64,000 bases of DNA. It comes from Herpetosiphonaceae bacterium (GTDB lineage: Bacteria > Chloroflexota > Chloroflexia > Chloroflexales > Kallotenuaceae). How positions within the stretch are numbered: the first letter of the stretch is position 1; each line of letters begins with the position of its first letter. Made by a program: the position numbers and the translations under genes. Of this stretch, positions 1 to 8,282 are shown one piece after another. The stretch covers positions 1 to 64,000 of the forward strand of contig DASUTC010000182.1 of assembly GCA_036374795.1 (NCBI GenBank), in the 5' to 3' direction. Under the pieces are notes generated by a model. The model made no database searches. It was not told where the DNA came from and saw only the letters and a list, made by a program, of their open reading frames with translations.

Positions 1-1
1 T

Positions 2-142
2 CCGCTGGATTGCCCGGCAAATCCGTATCGCGCGGGAACCAACTTCCAGGCGACCTGCCGGGGCGGCGAAGGCTACAACGGCTTCTACGGCCACGGCCAG
101 GTGAACGCCCTCAGCGCGGTGATTCACGCCAGCAGCAACTAG
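2..142 (+). CDS. Subtilisin-like serine protease, C-terminal end (partial)
   Basis: Only the last 46 codons are in the window; the start lies upstream. The reading frame beginning at base 2 ends in a segment GFYGHGQVNALSAV followed by IHASSN and a TAG stop. The pattern Y-G-x-G-x-V-N-A-x-x-A-V is the usual C-terminal end of the peptidase S8 (subtilisin) catalytic domain, where the last helix packs on the core. The domain appears to end the protein with no extra anchor. The catalytic Asp, His and Ser are outside the window, so activity and export signal cannot be judged. The family call rests on this short motif alone. Confidence 0.6.
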   Translation, partial: PLDCPANPYRAGTNFQATCRGGEGYNGFYGHGQVNALSAVIHASSN

Positions 143-165
143 AAGCGCGTCATCCGTCGCAGCAA

Positions 166-199
166 ACAGCCTCTATGCTTAGATGAGCATGGAGGCTGT
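166..199. terminator. Inverted-repeat terminator after the protease gene
   Basis: ACAGCCTC and GAGGCTGT form the outer stem and ATGCT/AGCAT continues it, with a 6-base loop. It lies 24 bases after the protease stop. There is no clean T tract, so termination is inferred from position and stem strength. Confidence 0.5.
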
Positions 200-263
200 C
201 GCGTCTTTATCGCCCACCGACCCGACTTTGGCATCCTTGCATCGCGCTTACCCACGCGCTCGT

Positions 264-308
264 GCAGAATCAAGGAGGCTGTTGGAGAAACAGCGTACGA
301 AATTCTGC
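264..308. repeat. 45-base dispersed inverted repeat, copy 1
   Basis: The element is bounded by GCAGAAT and ATTCTGC, with an inner GGCTG...GAAAC...GCGTA core. A second copy of the same length and layout lies at 48528-48572. This copy sits directly downstream of the stop of the minus-strand MgtC-like gene, so it may also serve as its terminator. Confidence 0.5.
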
Positions 309-311
309 CTG

Positions 312-803
312 CTAGCGCTCCTGGGCCTTGGCTGGCGCTTGGCTCTGCTCGGATGACTCGTCCTCAACTTCCGCTTCGCGCCGCCGCACACCAGGAAGAT
401 CGGCAATAAACAGGATCAACGCCGTAGCGATCCCGACCGTCACGCCGAGCAGCCAGAGCCAGGTGCCGATCGCCAGGCCAATCGCGCCGGTAATCCAGAT
501 CGCAGCAGCCGTTTTGATGCCTCGGACATCCGTACCACCCTTGAAGATAACCGCGCCGCCCAGAAAGCCAATGCCTTGCAGCAATCCCTGCAACGTGCGG
601 CTCAACGACGACGGATCGGTTTCTGCCAGGTGTTTCGCCAGCAGCATATAGGTTGCGCTGCCCACCGCGACCATCATCATGCCGCTGATCCCGATCGCCT
701 TGTGGTGGAGCCGCCGCTCATAGCCGATCAGCCCGCCGATGATCGCAGCTACCAGCAGCCGCATCACGATGATCGGAACGCTCAATCCGCCGGATTCGTC
801 CAT
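312..803 (-). CDS. MgtC/SapB family membrane protein
   Basis: This 163-residue protein has the MgtC/SapB layout: four to five hydrophobic segments. A conserved N-terminal stretch contains LLVAAIIGGLIGYERR, and a central GLLQGIGFLGGAVIFKGG precedes a KTAAAIWITGAIGLAIG helix. The GYERR and GIGFLGGG-like motifs are family hallmarks. The family includes MgtC, which in pathogens inhibits F1Fo ATP synthase and aids growth in low magnesium; the role in a free-living bacterium is unknown. The C-terminal tail of about 25 residues is charged and rich in Glu and Gln. The protein lacks the soluble ACT-like C-terminal domain of true MgtC, so it is the short SapB-type form. It is transcribed alone, opposite to its neighbours. 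Confidence 0.85.
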   Translation of the reverse strand: MDESGGLSVPIIVMRLLVAAIIGGLIGYERRLHHKAIGISGMMMVAVGSATYMLLAKHLAETDPSSLSRTLQGLLQGIGFLGGAVIFKGGTDVRGIKTAAAIWITGAIGLAIGTWLWLLGVTVGIATALILFIADLPGVRRREAEVEDESSEQSQAPAKAQER

Positions 804-953
804 GTTTCGCCTCCCGCTCGCTATACTTCTATGCCTGCACAGGCTGTACCGTCGTGCGAGCTACTGATGATGTTTCTAGCAGACCAGAGGCCAGCACCAG
901 CACCACGGCACCGGCATTGCTACGTGGGTTGTTGTCAAGAAGGGAGCGTAGTG

Positions 954-1199
954 ATGATTCGCTGTGTCAAATGCGATAACGATACCCGGACCAGCGGTTT
1001 AGTGACCGCGCAGGGTGAGGTGCTGCTGGCAGGGACGATCGGCTCCGATCCGCAGCCAATCCTGGCGCAGGTCTGTACCGCATGCGGCTATATCGAGCTG
1101 TACGCGCCGCAGCCCACCGCTCGGCCAGAGGTTGCCCGCGACAGCGAAGAGCGGCTGCTGGGCGAGGTCGGCTCCACCGTGCCTCAGCCTGCGGCATAG
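954..1199 (+). CDS. Small zinc-ribbon protein
   Basis: The 81-residue protein begins MIRCVKCDND and has a second CTACGY knuckle about 37 residues later. Together these form a CxxC...CxxC zinc ribbon. The remainder (PQPTARPEVARDSEERLLGE) is hydrophilic and probably disordered. I place the start at 954 because AGGGAG lies eight bases upstream and the zinc ribbon begins at once; the open frame continues upstream but has no ribosome-binding site. Such short ribbons are common and bind nucleic acid or proteins, but nothing here identifies a partner. It stands alone between mgtC and the kinase gene. Confidence 0.65.
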   Translation: MIRCVKCDNDTRTSGLVTAQGEVLLAGTIGSDPQPILAQVCTACGYIELYAPQPTARPEVARDSEERLLGEVGSTVPQPAA

Positions 1200-1593
1200 A
1201 ACACTCCAGCGGGTAGCCGCACACGCCCTCGTCGGATCTCGCCGCCGCCCCTGGTGCCACGGCAGGCTGAGCGCGAGGCTGCCCGCCTGTCGTTCCCGCC
1301 CGGATCATCGCCCACCCCTCGTCCGATGCGGCATGATCGCGCCTCCGGCCACGACGAAGCCAACTGCTGACGCCGAATCGTACCGCCCGTCCATATGCAC
1401 CCCGATCGTAACAGGAGAGCCGGGATCATCTCCGTCTGTTCCGGCACTTGCGCAGAGCATCCAAAACAAGGAAAATAGACGCTACGGCTAATCACTGATG
1501 AAGATAAGCCATGCGAGACGCTCCGCCGCCATGACGACAGCCGCGAACCAATGCTCAGCATCCATTCAGCGCTCGCAGTGCATAAGGAATAGC
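1200..1593. other. Intergenic region, no supported gene
   Basis: About 390 bases precede the kinase gene. Short ORFs on both strands here lack ribosome-binding sites and recognisable motifs. I see no hairpin with a T tract. It probably holds the promoter of the kinase gene. Confidence 0.5.
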
Positions 1594-4500
1594 ATGAACT
1601 GGCATTATTCACCATATGTTTTTGTTTTGTTGATTGCAGCATGCGTCTCGATAGGGATCGCCGGATATACCTGGCGGCGGCGCACCGCTCAGGGCGCGCC
1701 AGCATTCGCCGTGGTGATGCTTGCCGTGGCGGAGGTCATGCTCGCATTTGCGCTGGAGCTGAGCAGTAGCGATATACCAACCAAAATCGTTTGGGCCAAG
1801 GCACAATACGTTGGCCTGGTGACAATTCCGGTTGCCTGGCTTATTTTCGCGCTGCGCTACAGCCAACGATCGCACTGGATCACATGGCGCAATGATATGC
1901 TGCTGCTGATCGTTCCTGCGATAACGCTCACGCTCGTCGTGAGCAACGAGTCGCACAGCTTGATCTGGTACGAACCGACCGTCTTCGCAGACGATCCGCT
2001 CAACGATCTTCACGTTCGCTACGGCCCGTGGTTTTGGGTCCACATGGCCTATTCCTACACACTCTTACTGCTCGGCAGCGTCCTGCTGATCGGCAAGCTG
2101 CTCCACGCGCCGCGCTTGCATCGCCAGCCGATCAACCTGCTGCTGGCGGCGGTGATCATTCCTTTGGTCAGCAGTACGCTGTATATCTTCAACGCAAGCC
2201 CGTTCTCACATCTGAACGTGACGCCGTTCGCGCTGATGCTGACCGGCATCGCGTTTGCCTGGGGCTTGTTTCGGTTTCGGCTGCTGGATATTACGCCGCT
2301 CGCGCGCGATACGATCTTTCAAAACATGTATGCCGGCGTGATCGTGCTGGATACGCAGCGGCGCATCGTCGACATCAACCCCTCCGCACAACGCCTCTTT
2401 GGATGGTCGCCCGCGCACGTCGTCGGGCACAAATTGGAGGAGATCCGGCCTTCGATCGCAGCGGTTTTGCCGCCGGGTGTCCAGGGCCAGAGCATTCGCA
2501 AGACCGTGGTACTGGAGGATGATTATCCGCAGCGCATCTTTGACCTGAACTTCTCGTTTCTAGCGAGCCAGCACGGCTACCCTGCCGGATGCATGGCTGT
2601 GTTGCTCGATATTTCTGAGCATAAGCGCGGCGAGGAGCGCTACCGGGTGGTCTCGGAGCTGACATCGGACTTCACCTACGCGCTGCTGGCCTATCCCAAC
2701 GGCGATCTCGATCTCGACTGGATCACCGACGCCTTCTATCGCATCACGGATTATTCTGACGAGGAGGTACGGGCACGAGGCGGCTGGTATACGCTCACCT
2801 ACCCGGATGATCACCCGGTGACGCAGGCGCATATCAGGCGGCTCCTCGCGGGGCAGGCCGATGTCGCAGAGTTTCGGATCGTCGCCAAAAACGGCGACCT
2901 GCTCTGGATTCGCAACTACGGACAGCCGCGCCGCGATGAAGAGCAGCGCGTCGTGCAAATTCTGGGTGCCGGACAAAACATCACTGCCAGCAGGCAGGCG
3001 GAGGCAGCCCTCCGTGAAAGCGAAGAGCGCTATCGGCGGCTGGTCGAGTACTCGCCGGAGCCGATCGTCGTTCATAGCGAAGGCAAGCTCGTCTACGTCA
3101 ACGCCGCCGGCGTCAAGCTGTACGGCGCATGCCGGCGCGAAGAGCTGATCGGCAAGCCGATTCACGATTTCATTCATCCCGATTACCGCGAGGTGGCGCT
3201 GAGACGCGATCACACGATTCATCAGGCCAGCAATCCCACCGAGCTGATCGAGGAGAAGATCGTCCGGCTGGATGGGCAGAGCATCGACGTAGAGATCGCG
3301 GCGATCCCGATCACCTATCTGGGCAAACCGGCGCTTCAGGTTGTTGCCCGCGATATTACCGCCCGCAAGCGGGTGGAAGAAGCGCTCCGCGAGCAGAACG
3401 AGTATTTTGCGGCGCTTCACGATACGGCGCTGGCGGTGATGAATCGCCTTGAGCTGGCGGATGTGCTTGAGGCGATCGTGGTGCGAGCCGGGGCGCTCGT
3501 GGGGACGGAGCACGGCTACCTCTACTCAGGCGAGCCTAACAGCGGCACCAGCGAGATCAAGGTTGGCGTCGGCATCTTTCGATCGTATGTCGGCCAGCGC
3601 CTGCGGCCCGGCGTTGGCGTCGATGGCTCGGTCTGGCTCACCGGGCAGCCGCTAGCGGTGAATAACTACCAGGAGTGGCCCGGCCAGGTGACAGACGAGC
3701 CGCACAAGGGGCTTCATGCCGTGGTCGGCGTGCCGCTCACCTCCGGCCCGCACGTGGTGGGCGTGCTGGGCCTGGCTCATCTTGAGCCCGGATGGTCCTT
3801 CGGCGATGAAGAGATCACGATCCTGACGCGCTTCGCCGAGCTGGCATCGATCGCTCTGGTCAACGCCCGGCTGTACACCACGGCGCAGCAAGAGCTGGCC
3901 GAGCGCAAGCGCACCGAAGAAAAACTGGCGCTGGCGCGCGATGAGGCATTGGAGGCAGCCCGGCTCAAATCGGAGTTCCTGGCGACGATGAGCCATGAGC
4001 TGCGCACGCCACTCAACGCGATTATCGGCTTCACCGATCTGACGCTTGAGCAGCACACCGGGCCGCTGAACGATCAGCAGCGCAGCAACCTGCAACGGGT
4101 CAGCCGCAACGCGCGCAGTTTGCTCGATCTGATCGACGGTATCCTCGACTTGAGCAAGATCGACGCGGGCCGCATGCAGATGTTGAGCGAGCCGGTTCGG
4201 CTGTACGAGGTGGTGTCGAGCGCTGTCAGCAGCATCGAGACGCTCGTCTCGAAGAAAGAGCTTGAGGTGACAATCACGCAAACGCCGAGCGGCCAGCCGC
4301 TAATCTATGGCGATAGCAGGCGCTTGCGTCAGATTGTGCTGAACCTGCTCTCCAACGCCGTCAAGTTCACGCCCGCCAACGGACGGATCACGGTCGTGCT
4401 GGAGCATGGCCCGCCGACGATGTTGAACATGGCCGCGCTTCCCGACAACGATCTTCCGCAAGGAGAGTGGATCGCGCTGAGTGTTCATGATACGGGTATC

Positions 4501-4767
4501 GGGATTCCACCCGAAGAGCACGGGCGGATCTGGGGCGAGTTCTACCAGATCGACGGCTCCTTGACGCGCCAGTACGGCGGTACCGGCCTGGGCTTAACGA
4601 TCGTGCGCCGCCTGACCGAGCTGATGGGCGGACGAGTCGGGCTGCGCTCGGAGGTTGACGAAGGCTCGACCTTTACGATCTGGCTGCCTGTCGCTCAAAG
4701 CTCGGCTGAGCCGCCGCTCGATCAGCCTGCTATGGCCCCCGAGTCAGAGGTGCCGGTGACGGAATAG
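1594..4767 (+). CDS. Multidomain sensor histidine kinase (7TM-PAS-PAS-PAS-GAF-HisKA-HATPase)
   Basis: This is a hybrid-free sensor kinase of about 1,057 residues. Residues 1-230 hold seven hydrophobic segments typical of the HisKA_7TM input domain. Three PAS domains follow (about 240-350, 355-475, 480-600), then a GAF domain (about 610-770). A dimerisation and phosphoacceptor domain carries SHELRTPLNAIIGF, with His near residue 801. The ATPase domain has N, G1 (DTGIGI) and G2 (GTGLGLTIV) boxes. There is no receiver domain, and no response regulator gene lies beside it, so its partner is elsewhere. I use the ATG at 1594, preceded by AAGGAA, rather than the in-frame ATG at 1498. The earlier start would add a polar stretch before the first membrane helix and has no ribosome-binding site. 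The stimulus is unknown. Confidence 0.92.
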   Translation: MNWHYSPYVFVLLIAACVSIGIAGYTWRRRTAQGAPAFAVVMLAVAEVMLAFALELSSSDIPTKIVWAKAQYVGLVTIPVAWLIFALRYSQRSHWITWRNDMLLLIVPAITLTLVVSNESHSLIWYEPTVFADDPLNDLHVRYGPWFWVHMAYSYTLLLLGSVLLIGKLLHAPRLHRQPINLLLAAVIIPLVSSTLYIFNASPFSHLNVTPFALMLTGIAFAWGLFRFRLLDITPLARDTIFQNMYAGVIVLDTQRRIVDINPSAQRLFGWSPAHVVGHKLEEIRPSIAAVLPPGVQGQSIRKTVVLEDDYPQRIFDLNFSFLASQHGYPAGCMAVLLDISEHKRGEERYRVVSELTSDFTYALLAYPNGDLDLDWITDAFYRITDYSDEEVRARGGWYTLTYPDDHPVTQAHIRRLLAGQADVAEFRIVAKNGDLLWIRNYGQPRRDEEQRVVQILGAGQNITASRQAEAALRESEERYRRLVEYSPEPIVVHSEGKLVYVNAAGVKLYGACRREELIGKPIHDFIHPDYREVALRRDHTIHQASNPTELIEEKIVRLDGQSIDVEIAAIPITYLGKPALQVVARDITARKRVEEALREQNEYFAALHDTALAVMNRLELADVLEAIVVRAGALVGTEHGYLYSGEPNSGTSEIKVGVGIFRSYVGQRLRPGVGVDGSVWLTGQPLAVNNYQEWPGQVTDEPHKGLHAVVGVPLTSGPHVVGVLGLAHLEPGWSFGDEEITILTRFAELASIALVNARLYTTAQQELAERKRTEEKLALARDEALEAARLKSEFLATMSHELRTPLNAIIGFTDLTLEQHTGPLNDQQRSNLQRVSRNARSLLDLIDGILDLSKIDAGRMQMLSEPVRLYEVVSSAVSSIETLVSKKELEVTITQTPSGQPLIYGDSRRLRQIVLNLLSNAVKFTPANGRITVVLEHGPPTMLNMAALPDNDLPQGEWIALSVHDTGIGIPPEEHGRIWGEFYQIDGSLTRQYGGTGLGLTIVRRLTELMGGRVGLRSEVDEGSTFTIWLPVAQSSAEPPLDQPAMAPESEVPVTE

Positions 4768-4821
4768 AGAGCAGGCTAACGATCCGGCAATCTGGCTGGA
4801 TCGATTACACGTGAGAGCAGT

Positions 4822-5805
4822 ATGACGATTGTTTCGGCAGATCAGATCGCGCGGGCGGTGGCGGCGCTGCGCGGCGGAGAGCTGGTGGCGTTTCCCACGG
4901 AGACGGTCTACGGCCTGGGCGCGGATGCGGCCAACGAAACGGCGGTGCGGCGAATCTTCGCCGCGAAAGGGCGTCCAGCCGATCACCCGCTGATCGTCCA
5001 TTTGCCAGGCGTAGACGCGCTTACCGACTGGGCGCGCGATGTGCCGCCTGCGGCGCGGCGGCTGGCCGAGCGTTTCTGGCCCGGCCCGCTAACGATGATT
5101 CTGCCCAAGGCACCGCACGTGCCGGATGTGGTTACGGGCCGACAGCCGAGCATCGGGCTGCGGATTCCTGATCATCCGGTCGCGCTCGCGCTGCTGGCCG
5201 CGTTCGGCGGAGGCATCGCCGCGCCCTCGGCTAACCGCTTCGGGCGCATCAGCCCGACACGGGCCGAGCATGTGCAGGCCGAGCTGGGCGATGCGGTGGC
5301 GCTGATCCTCGACGGCGGCCCGTGCCGCGTTGGCGTGGAGTCGAGCATTGTCGATCTCACGGGCGAGCAGCCGGTGCTGCTGCGGCCAGGACAGATCTCA
5401 GCGACACAGATCGCGGAGGTGGTGGGCGTGCCGCTGGCCCAGGCCCACAAATCCACCACACGCGCGCCGGGAACGCTGCCGAGCCACTATGCGCCGGTGA
5501 CAAGAACAATGATTATCGGTACAAACGAACTCGCTCCTACTGTCAACGATCTCCTCGATGAGAGATTGCGTATCGCAGTGCTGGCCCGTCACAGCGCGCC
5601 GATCGATCATCCCGGCGTCACCTGGCGGGTTGCGCCGAGCGACGCCGACGGCTATGCCCACGCGCTCTACGCTCATCTACGTGAGCTAGACGCTCTGCGC
5701 CGCGATCGGATTGTGGTGGAGGCCGTGCCAGAGGGCGAGGCGTGGCTCGCGATCCGCGATCGATTGCAGCGAGCGGCGAGCCAGGAGCCAGGAACCGAGA
5801 GCTAA
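4822..5805 (+). CDS. L-threonylcarbamoyladenylate synthase (TsaC/Sua5 type)
   Basis: The enzyme makes threonylcarbamoyl-AMP from threonine, bicarbonate and ATP for the t6A37 modification of ANN-decoding tRNAs. Visible family motifs are PTETVYGLGADA (about residues 26-37), AAKGRPADHPLIVH and APSANRFGRISPT; the last two line the substrate pocket. At 327 residues it is the long Sua5 form: a YrdC/TsaC domain of about 200 residues, a proline-containing linker (TTRAPGTLPSHYAPVT) and a C-terminal Sua5 domain. It lies 54 bases after the kinase gene on the same strand and may share its transcript. The neighbouring kynurenine genes are unrelated in function. Confidence 0.93.
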   Translation: MTIVSADQIARAVAALRGGELVAFPTETVYGLGADAANETAVRRIFAAKGRPADHPLIVHLPGVDALTDWARDVPPAARRLAERFWPGPLTMILPKAPHVPDVVTGRQPSIGLRIPDHPVALALLAAFGGGIAAPSANRFGRISPTRAEHVQAELGDAVALILDGGPCRVGVESSIVDLTGEQPVLLRPGQISATQIAEVVGVPLAQAHKSTTRAPGTLPSHYAPVTRTMIIGTNELAPTVNDLLDERLRIAVLARHSAPIDHPGVTWRVAPSDADGYAHALYAHLRELDALRRDRIVVEAVPEGEAWLAIRDRLQRAASQEPGTES

Positions 5806-5920
5806 GAACCGGGTGCATGCCCAGAGGGCACCCGGCAGAGGAACCAAGGAACAAAAGAACAAAGGAACAAGGGAATAGCTCGAAACTCGAAACCTGAAAC
5901 TTTGAACTTTGAAAAAGGTG
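5806..5920. repeat. Intergenic spacer with GCCCAGAGGGCACCC unit and GAACAAAG/CTTGAAAC-type strings
   Basis: The spacer starts with the palindromic unit GCCCAGAGGGCACCCG (about 5819-5834). It continues with purine-rich strings of the form GGAACAAAGGAACAAGG and CGAAACTCGAAACCTGAAAC. Related strings occur at 14870-14980, 19680-19765, 30155-30225, 57985-58010, 62160-62275 and 63795-63835. The block ends just before the ribosome-binding site of the next gene. Confidence 0.6.
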
Positions 5921-5925
5921 ATGCA

Positions 5926-6720
5926 ATGTCGAAGGCTTTGACATATTCCAGCTATTTGCGCGTGGACGAGCTGCTGAGTCTGCAAACGCCGCGCAGCGAG
6001 GGGCCGGACGGGCCGGAGCACGATGAGCTGCTGTTTATCGTGATTCATCAGGTCTATGAACTCTGGTTCAAAGAAATCCTGCACGAGATCGATTACCTGC
6101 AAGAGCGTCTGCGGCAGAACGAAACGGCGCAAGCCGCGCGCACGCTGCGGCGCATCCTGGCAATCCTCAAGACGATCGTCGCACAGATCGATGTGCTTGA
6201 GACGATGACACCGCTCGAATTCAATGCGTTTCGCGGCTACCTGGAGTCGTCCAGCGGCTTTCAATCGTTGCAGTTCCGCGAGATCGAGTTTGCGCTGGGC
6301 TATAAGCGAGCGGCCATGCTCAGCCATTTTCCCACCGATATGCCGGGCCGCGAGCGCATCGCCGCGCGCTACGACCAGCCGACGCTGTGGGATGCTTTTT
6401 TGCAGTTCCTACACTGTAATGGCTACGAGCTGCCCGCCGATCAGCTTGGTCGCGACGTGACGCAGCCGCTCGAGCCGTCGCCTGAGGTCCAGGCGATCTT
6501 GATCGATGTGTACCGCCATAACCCGACCGTCAGTAATGTGTGCGAGCGCCTAGTCGATATGGATGAGGGCTTTCAAGAGTGGCGCTATCGCCATGTCAAA
6601 ATGGTCGAGCGGACGATCGGCATTAAACAGGGCACCGGCGGCTCAAGCGGAGTCTCGTATCTGCTCTCGACGATCAGGCCGTTTTTTCCCGATCTGTGGG
6701 CGATTCGTGCCCACCTGTAG
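5926..6720 (+). CDS. kynA: Tryptophan 2,3-dioxygenase
   Basis: This heme enzyme opens the indole ring of L-tryptophan with O2 to give N-formylkynurenine, the first step of the kynurenine route. The protein (264 residues) has the TDO signature PEHDELLFIVIHQVYELWFKEIL near the N-terminus; a SSGFQSLQFREIEFALG stretch; a FQEWRYRHVKMVERTIG segment holding the likely heme-ligand His; and the GTGGSSGVSYL loop near the C-terminus that closes over substrate. I start at 5926, seven bases after AAGGTGAT; an ATG at 5902 in frame has no such site. kynU follows 67 bases downstream on the same strand, so the two are probably co-transcribed. Length matches the family. Confidence 0.95.
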   Translation: MSKALTYSSYLRVDELLSLQTPRSEGPDGPEHDELLFIVIHQVYELWFKEILHEIDYLQERLRQNETAQAARTLRRILAILKTIVAQIDVLETMTPLEFNAFRGYLESSSGFQSLQFREIEFALGYKRAAMLSHFPTDMPGRERIAARYDQPTLWDAFLQFLHCNGYELPADQLGRDVTQPLEPSPEVQAILIDVYRHNPTVSNVCERLVDMDEGFQEWRYRHVKMVERTIGIKQGTGGSSGVSYLLSTIRPFFPDLWAIRAHL

Positions 6721-6787
6721 CCCACGAATCACCGGGAGCCAAACCAGCAACGCGCCGCAGCACTGGTGCCGAAAAGGATGCACGAGG

Positions 6788-8071
6788 ATGATGCCTTTAC
6801 CGATGCCTGTACGAACAGATCGAGCCTATGCCGACGAGCTTGACGCGCAGGACGCGCTGGCACACTTTCGCGAGCAATTCGTCTTTGCCGATCCCGACCT
6901 GATGTATCTCGACGGCAACTCGCTGGGACGCCTGCCGAAGGCTGCTCAAGCCCTGGCCCATGATCTGGTTGATCGCCAGTGGGGCGAGCGCCTGATCCGT
7001 GGCTGGAACGAGGGCTGGTTTACGCTGCCGGAGCGCGTCGGCGCGAAGATCGCGGGGCTGATCGGCGCGCAGCCCGACGAGGTGATCGTTGCCGACTCGA
7101 CCTCGGTCAATCTGTTCAAGCTGGTCGTCGCCGCGCTGCACGCTCAGCAGGGGCGGTCGCGCGTGCTGACCGACGACCTCAATTTTCCATCGGACATCTA
7201 TATTTTGCAGGGCGCGCTCGACATCCTCGACCGCCAGCATTGCCTGCAAGTCGTCGCCTCGCCCGACGGGATTCACGGCCCGGTCGATGCGCTGCGGACG
7301 AGCCTGGATCGCGACGTGGCACTGGTCACACTGTCGCACACGGTCTTCAAAAGCGGCTATGTCTACGATATGCCCGCGATCACCAAGGCAGTACACGATG
7401 CTGGCGGGCTGATGCTCTGGGATCTGAGCCACTCCGTCGGCTCGGTGCCGGTCGATCTCAACGCGGCTACTGTCGATCTGGCGATCGGCTGCTGCTACAA
7501 GTATCTCAACGGCGGTCCGGGCGCACCCGCGTTCCTGTATATCCGCCGCGATCTGCAAGAGCGGCTGCTTAATCCGATCACCGGCTGGATGGGCCAGCGC
7601 AACGTTTTTCAGTTTGGCCTGCAGTACCAGCCTGCGGCGGGCCTGCGCCGCTTTTTGACCGGCACGCCATCGGTGATCTCGCTCGCGCTGATCGAGCCGG
7701 GCGTCGATCTGCTGCTGGCGGCGGGCATCGACGCGCTGCGCGAGAAGTCGGTGCGCCAAAGCGAGTATCTGATCGCGCTGTGGCAGGAGCTTCTCGCTCC
7801 TCTGGGCTTTACGCTCAACTCGCCGCGTGATGCCTGCTGGCGCGGCTCGCATGTCTCGCTGGGCCATGCCGAGGGCCTGAGGATCGATCTGGCGCTGATC
7901 AACGATATGCGGGTCTTGCCCGATTTCCGCGCGCCCGACAATATTCGCCTGGGCATCGCGCCGATCTATACCTCGTTCCGCGACATTCACACCTGCGTGA
8001 TGCGGATGCGGCAGACGGTCGTCGAGCGGCTGTACGAAAAGTACGCCAGGGCTGCCCCAGCCGTCACGTAG
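6788..8071 (+). CDS. kynU: Kynureninase
   Basis: This PLP enzyme cleaves kynurenine (or 3-hydroxykynurenine) to anthranilate and alanine. The 427-residue product shows the fold-type I aminotransferase layout. YLDGNSLGRLPK is near the N-terminus, LFKLVVAAL holds the phosphate-binding region, LSHTVFKSGYVYDM and LMLWDLSHSVGS hold cofactor-contacting Asp and His, and CCYKYLNGGPGAPAFLY carries the PLP lysine (about residue 238). The C-terminal domain ends with RLGIAPIYTSF. I start at the first of two adjacent ATG codons (6788), preceded by AAAGGAT; 6791 is equally possible. With kynA upstream this gives tryptophan to anthranilate, except that no kynurenine formamidase is seen in the window. Confidence 0.95.
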   Translation: MMPLPMPVRTDRAYADELDAQDALAHFREQFVFADPDLMYLDGNSLGRLPKAAQALAHDLVDRQWGERLIRGWNEGWFTLPERVGAKIAGLIGAQPDEVIVADSTSVNLFKLVVAALHAQQGRSRVLTDDLNFPSDIYILQGALDILDRQHCLQVVASPDGIHGPVDALRTSLDRDVALVTLSHTVFKSGYVYDMPAITKAVHDAGGLMLWDLSHSVGSVPVDLNAATVDLAIGCCYKYLNGGPGAPAFLYIRRDLQERLLNPITGWMGQRNVFQFGLQYQPAAGLRRFLTGTPSVISLALIEPGVDLLLAAGIDALREKSVRQSEYLIALWQELLAPLGFTLNSPRDACWRGSHVSLGHAEGLRIDLALINDMRVLPDFRAPDNIRLGIAPIYTSFRDIHTCVMRMRQTVVERLYEKYARAAPAVT

Positions 8072-8282
8072 CGCCGAGCAGAATCAGGCTCATTTCTACA
8101 GGCCTGCCCTGCGCGATCGATCGTGCCTGCGAAAACCCAGGAGCGCAGCAGCCTGCGCAGGTACTAGCACAGCCTGATACGCGGGTAGTACCGATCAAGG
8201 ACCTGACAAACGACCACAATCGAGCGAGACTGTTCTACACTAGCTGCATCCGATCGCGATACCTGAGCGTCACAGGATGCCT

